Shown here piece by piece: positions 7,215 through 7,951 of a stretch of 7,951 nucleotides of DNA. A program made the translations under genes and the position numbers. Where the stretch lies: contig JAEWAG010000195.1 of NCBI GenBank assembly GCA_023391775.1, forward strand, positions 1 to 7,951, read 5' to 3'. The notes under the pieces were generated by a model that worked only from the letters and a program-made list of their open reading frames with translations, ran no database searches and was not told the origin of the DNA. This DNA is from Pseudomonadota bacterium. Lineage in GTDB: Bacteria; Pseudomonadota; Gammaproteobacteria; Xanthomonadales; Xanthomonadaceae. The first letter of the stretch is position 1, and every line of letters starts with the position of its first letter.

Positions 7215-7778
7215 GTGACTACGCCCGCGCCGCCCGAAACGGACTCCCCGGCCGCACCGGCCTGGGCCTCGCTGGATGCATTCCTGGCCGAGGTCGGTAC
7301 CCGCGCGTTCCGCTTCGCCGAGGCCGGTCTGCGCAATCGCGACGACGCACTGGATGCGGTGCAGGACGCGATGATGCGCATGCTCACCTACCAGGACCGC
7401 CCTTCCAGCGAATGGACGCCGCTGTTCTGGAGCATCCTGCGCCGGCGCATCATCGACCTGCAGCGCCGCGCGCGCTTCCGCATGGGCTGGATGCGCCCGG
7501 CGGCGGAGGACCCGCGCGGTGAGGATGCCAGCATCGACTGGGCCGATACCGCCCCCGGTCCGGCGCAGGCGCAGGAACACGGCGAAACCTATGCACGGCT
7601 GGTGGAAGCACTGCGCGCCCTGCCGCCGCGCCAGCGCGAGGCCTTCACCCTGCGCGTGCTCGAAGAGCTCGACGTGGCCACCACCGCGCAGGTGATGGGC
7701 TGTTCGGAAGGCTCGGTAAAGACCCACCTGTCGCGTGCGCGGCAGGCCCTGAATTCGCAAATGGAGGACGTCCTGTGA
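7215..7778 (+). CDS. ECF-like sigma-70 family RNA polymerase sigma factor
   Basis: A two-domain sigma factor of about 187 residues (ECF architecture, sigma2 plus sigma4) that would redirect RNA polymerase to a specific regulon. Sigma2 covers roughly residues 20-88: RNRDDALDAVQDAMMRMLTY is region 2.1/2.2, and WTPLFWSILRRRIIDLQRR is region 2.3/2.4. A linker of about 35 residues rich in Ala, Asp and Pro follows. Sigma4 covers about 128-182: ALRALPPRQREAFTLRVLEE, then the helix-turn-helix ATTAQVMGCSEGSVKTHLSRARQAL. A second GTG start two codons upstream at 7209 is equally open. I prefer 7215 because 7209 lies directly against the -10 element. The last codons overlap the following gene as GTGA, so a co-translated partner is likely. 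Which stress or promoter it serves cannot be read from the sequence. Confidence 0.9.
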   Translation: MTTPAPPETDSPAAPAWASLDAFLAEVGTRAFRFAEAGLRNRDDALDAVQDAMMRMLTYQDRPSSEWTPLFWSILRRRIIDLQRRARFRMGWMRPAAEDPRGEDASIDWADTAPGPAQAQEHGETYARLVEALRALPPRQREAFTLRVLEELDVATTAQVMGCSEGSVKTHLSRARQALNSQMEDVL

Positions 7779-7951
7779 CGACCGCACACGACCCCATCGA
7801 CCGCCGCGCGCGGCAACTGCACGCCGAGTCGCTGGCGCATGTCTCGCCGGAGGTGCTGGCGCGGTTGCGGCGCGCACGTCGCCAGGCCACCTCGGCCACT
7901 GCCGCGCGCCCCGCCTGGCGCCTGCCGTCATGGCTGGCCGGGGGCGCGGTG
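7775..7951 (+). CDS. Probable anti-sigma-type or DUF3619-like protein, 3' end outside the window
   Basis: The first 59 codons of a gene starting at the GTG that overlaps the sigma-factor stop (GTGA), with GGAGG 7 bases upstream. The visible part is VTTAHDPIDRRARQLHAESL followed by AHVSPEVLARLRRARRQA, an amphipathic, arginine-rich cytosolic segment. A Pro/Trp-containing stretch (WRLPSWLAGGAV) then appears to open a membrane helix at about residue 50. A short cytosolic N-terminus, one membrane helix and a position right behind a sigma factor fit a membrane-anchored partner or anti-sigma factor. Small proteins annotated DUF3619 occupy this place in relatives. Only the N-terminus is visible, so the family call is tentative; the gene itself is well supported. 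Confidence 0.7.
   Translation, partial: MTTAHDPIDRRARQLHAESLAHVSPEVLARLRRARRQATSATAARPAWRLPSWLAGGAV

Noticed and set aside
7086..7931. 281-codon open frame on the minus strand, antisense to the sigma factor
   Set aside because: Arg/Ala/Gly-rich shadow with no domain; the sense strand carries a clear sigma factor.

Overview
The window is a compact, very GC-rich stretch of chromosome that looks like a gammaproteobacterium of the Xanthomonadaceae (Lysobacter / Luteimonas / Stenotrophomonas type). Base composition, codon use, the wrbA-DUF2069 pair and the sigma-factor pair at the right end suggest this; the assignment is inferred and not proven. I see eleven complete protein genes and two cut by the window edges. 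I see no rRNA or tRNA gene, insertion sequence, phage gene or CRISPR array. No stretch above 300 bases lacks a gene; the longest gap, about 220 bases, lies between pntAB and the sigma factor and holds regulatory sequence.

Layout. (1) Positions 1-1985, minus strand: a tightly overlapped three-gene unit. It runs from a YihY/BrkB-type inner-membrane protein to a TlpA-like lipoprotein thioredoxin to acylphosphatase (3' end outside the window). (2) 2100-3028, plus: the flavodoxin-like quinone oxidoreductase wrbA, overlapping a small DUF2069 membrane protein. (3) 3149-4130, plus: a single-domain asparaginase-like protein followed by the Cys-tRNA(Pro) deacylase ybaK. (4) 4143-4694, minus: the Fe-S maturation factor sufT, convergent with ybaK; both stop codons sit inside one perfect 20-bp palindrome. 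(5) 4819-5244, plus: an unrecognised four-helix membrane protein. (6) 5269-6992, minus: pntAB-pntB, the membrane and NADP-binding parts of the proton-translocating transhydrogenase, without the NAD-binding pntAA gene upstream. (7) 7215-7951, plus: an ECF-like sigma factor overlapping the start of a probable membrane-anchored partner (cut by the window end).

How the genes relate. The content is mostly housekeeping redox and quality control: quinone reduction, NADPH supply, periplasmic thiol reduction, Fe-S assembly and tRNA proofreading. Overlapping stop/start codons are the rule: four GTGA overlaps and one TGATG overlap couple neighbouring genes. Divergent promoters lie at about 1986-2099, 4695-4818 and 6993-7214.

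I did not find a convincing undescribed system. The points most worth checking are the transhydrogenase locus (missing pntAA, a histidine/asparagine exchange in the proton channel, a 5' leader hairpin), the single-domain asparaginase, the palindrome shared by two stop codons, and a possibly leaderless sigma-factor mRNA.
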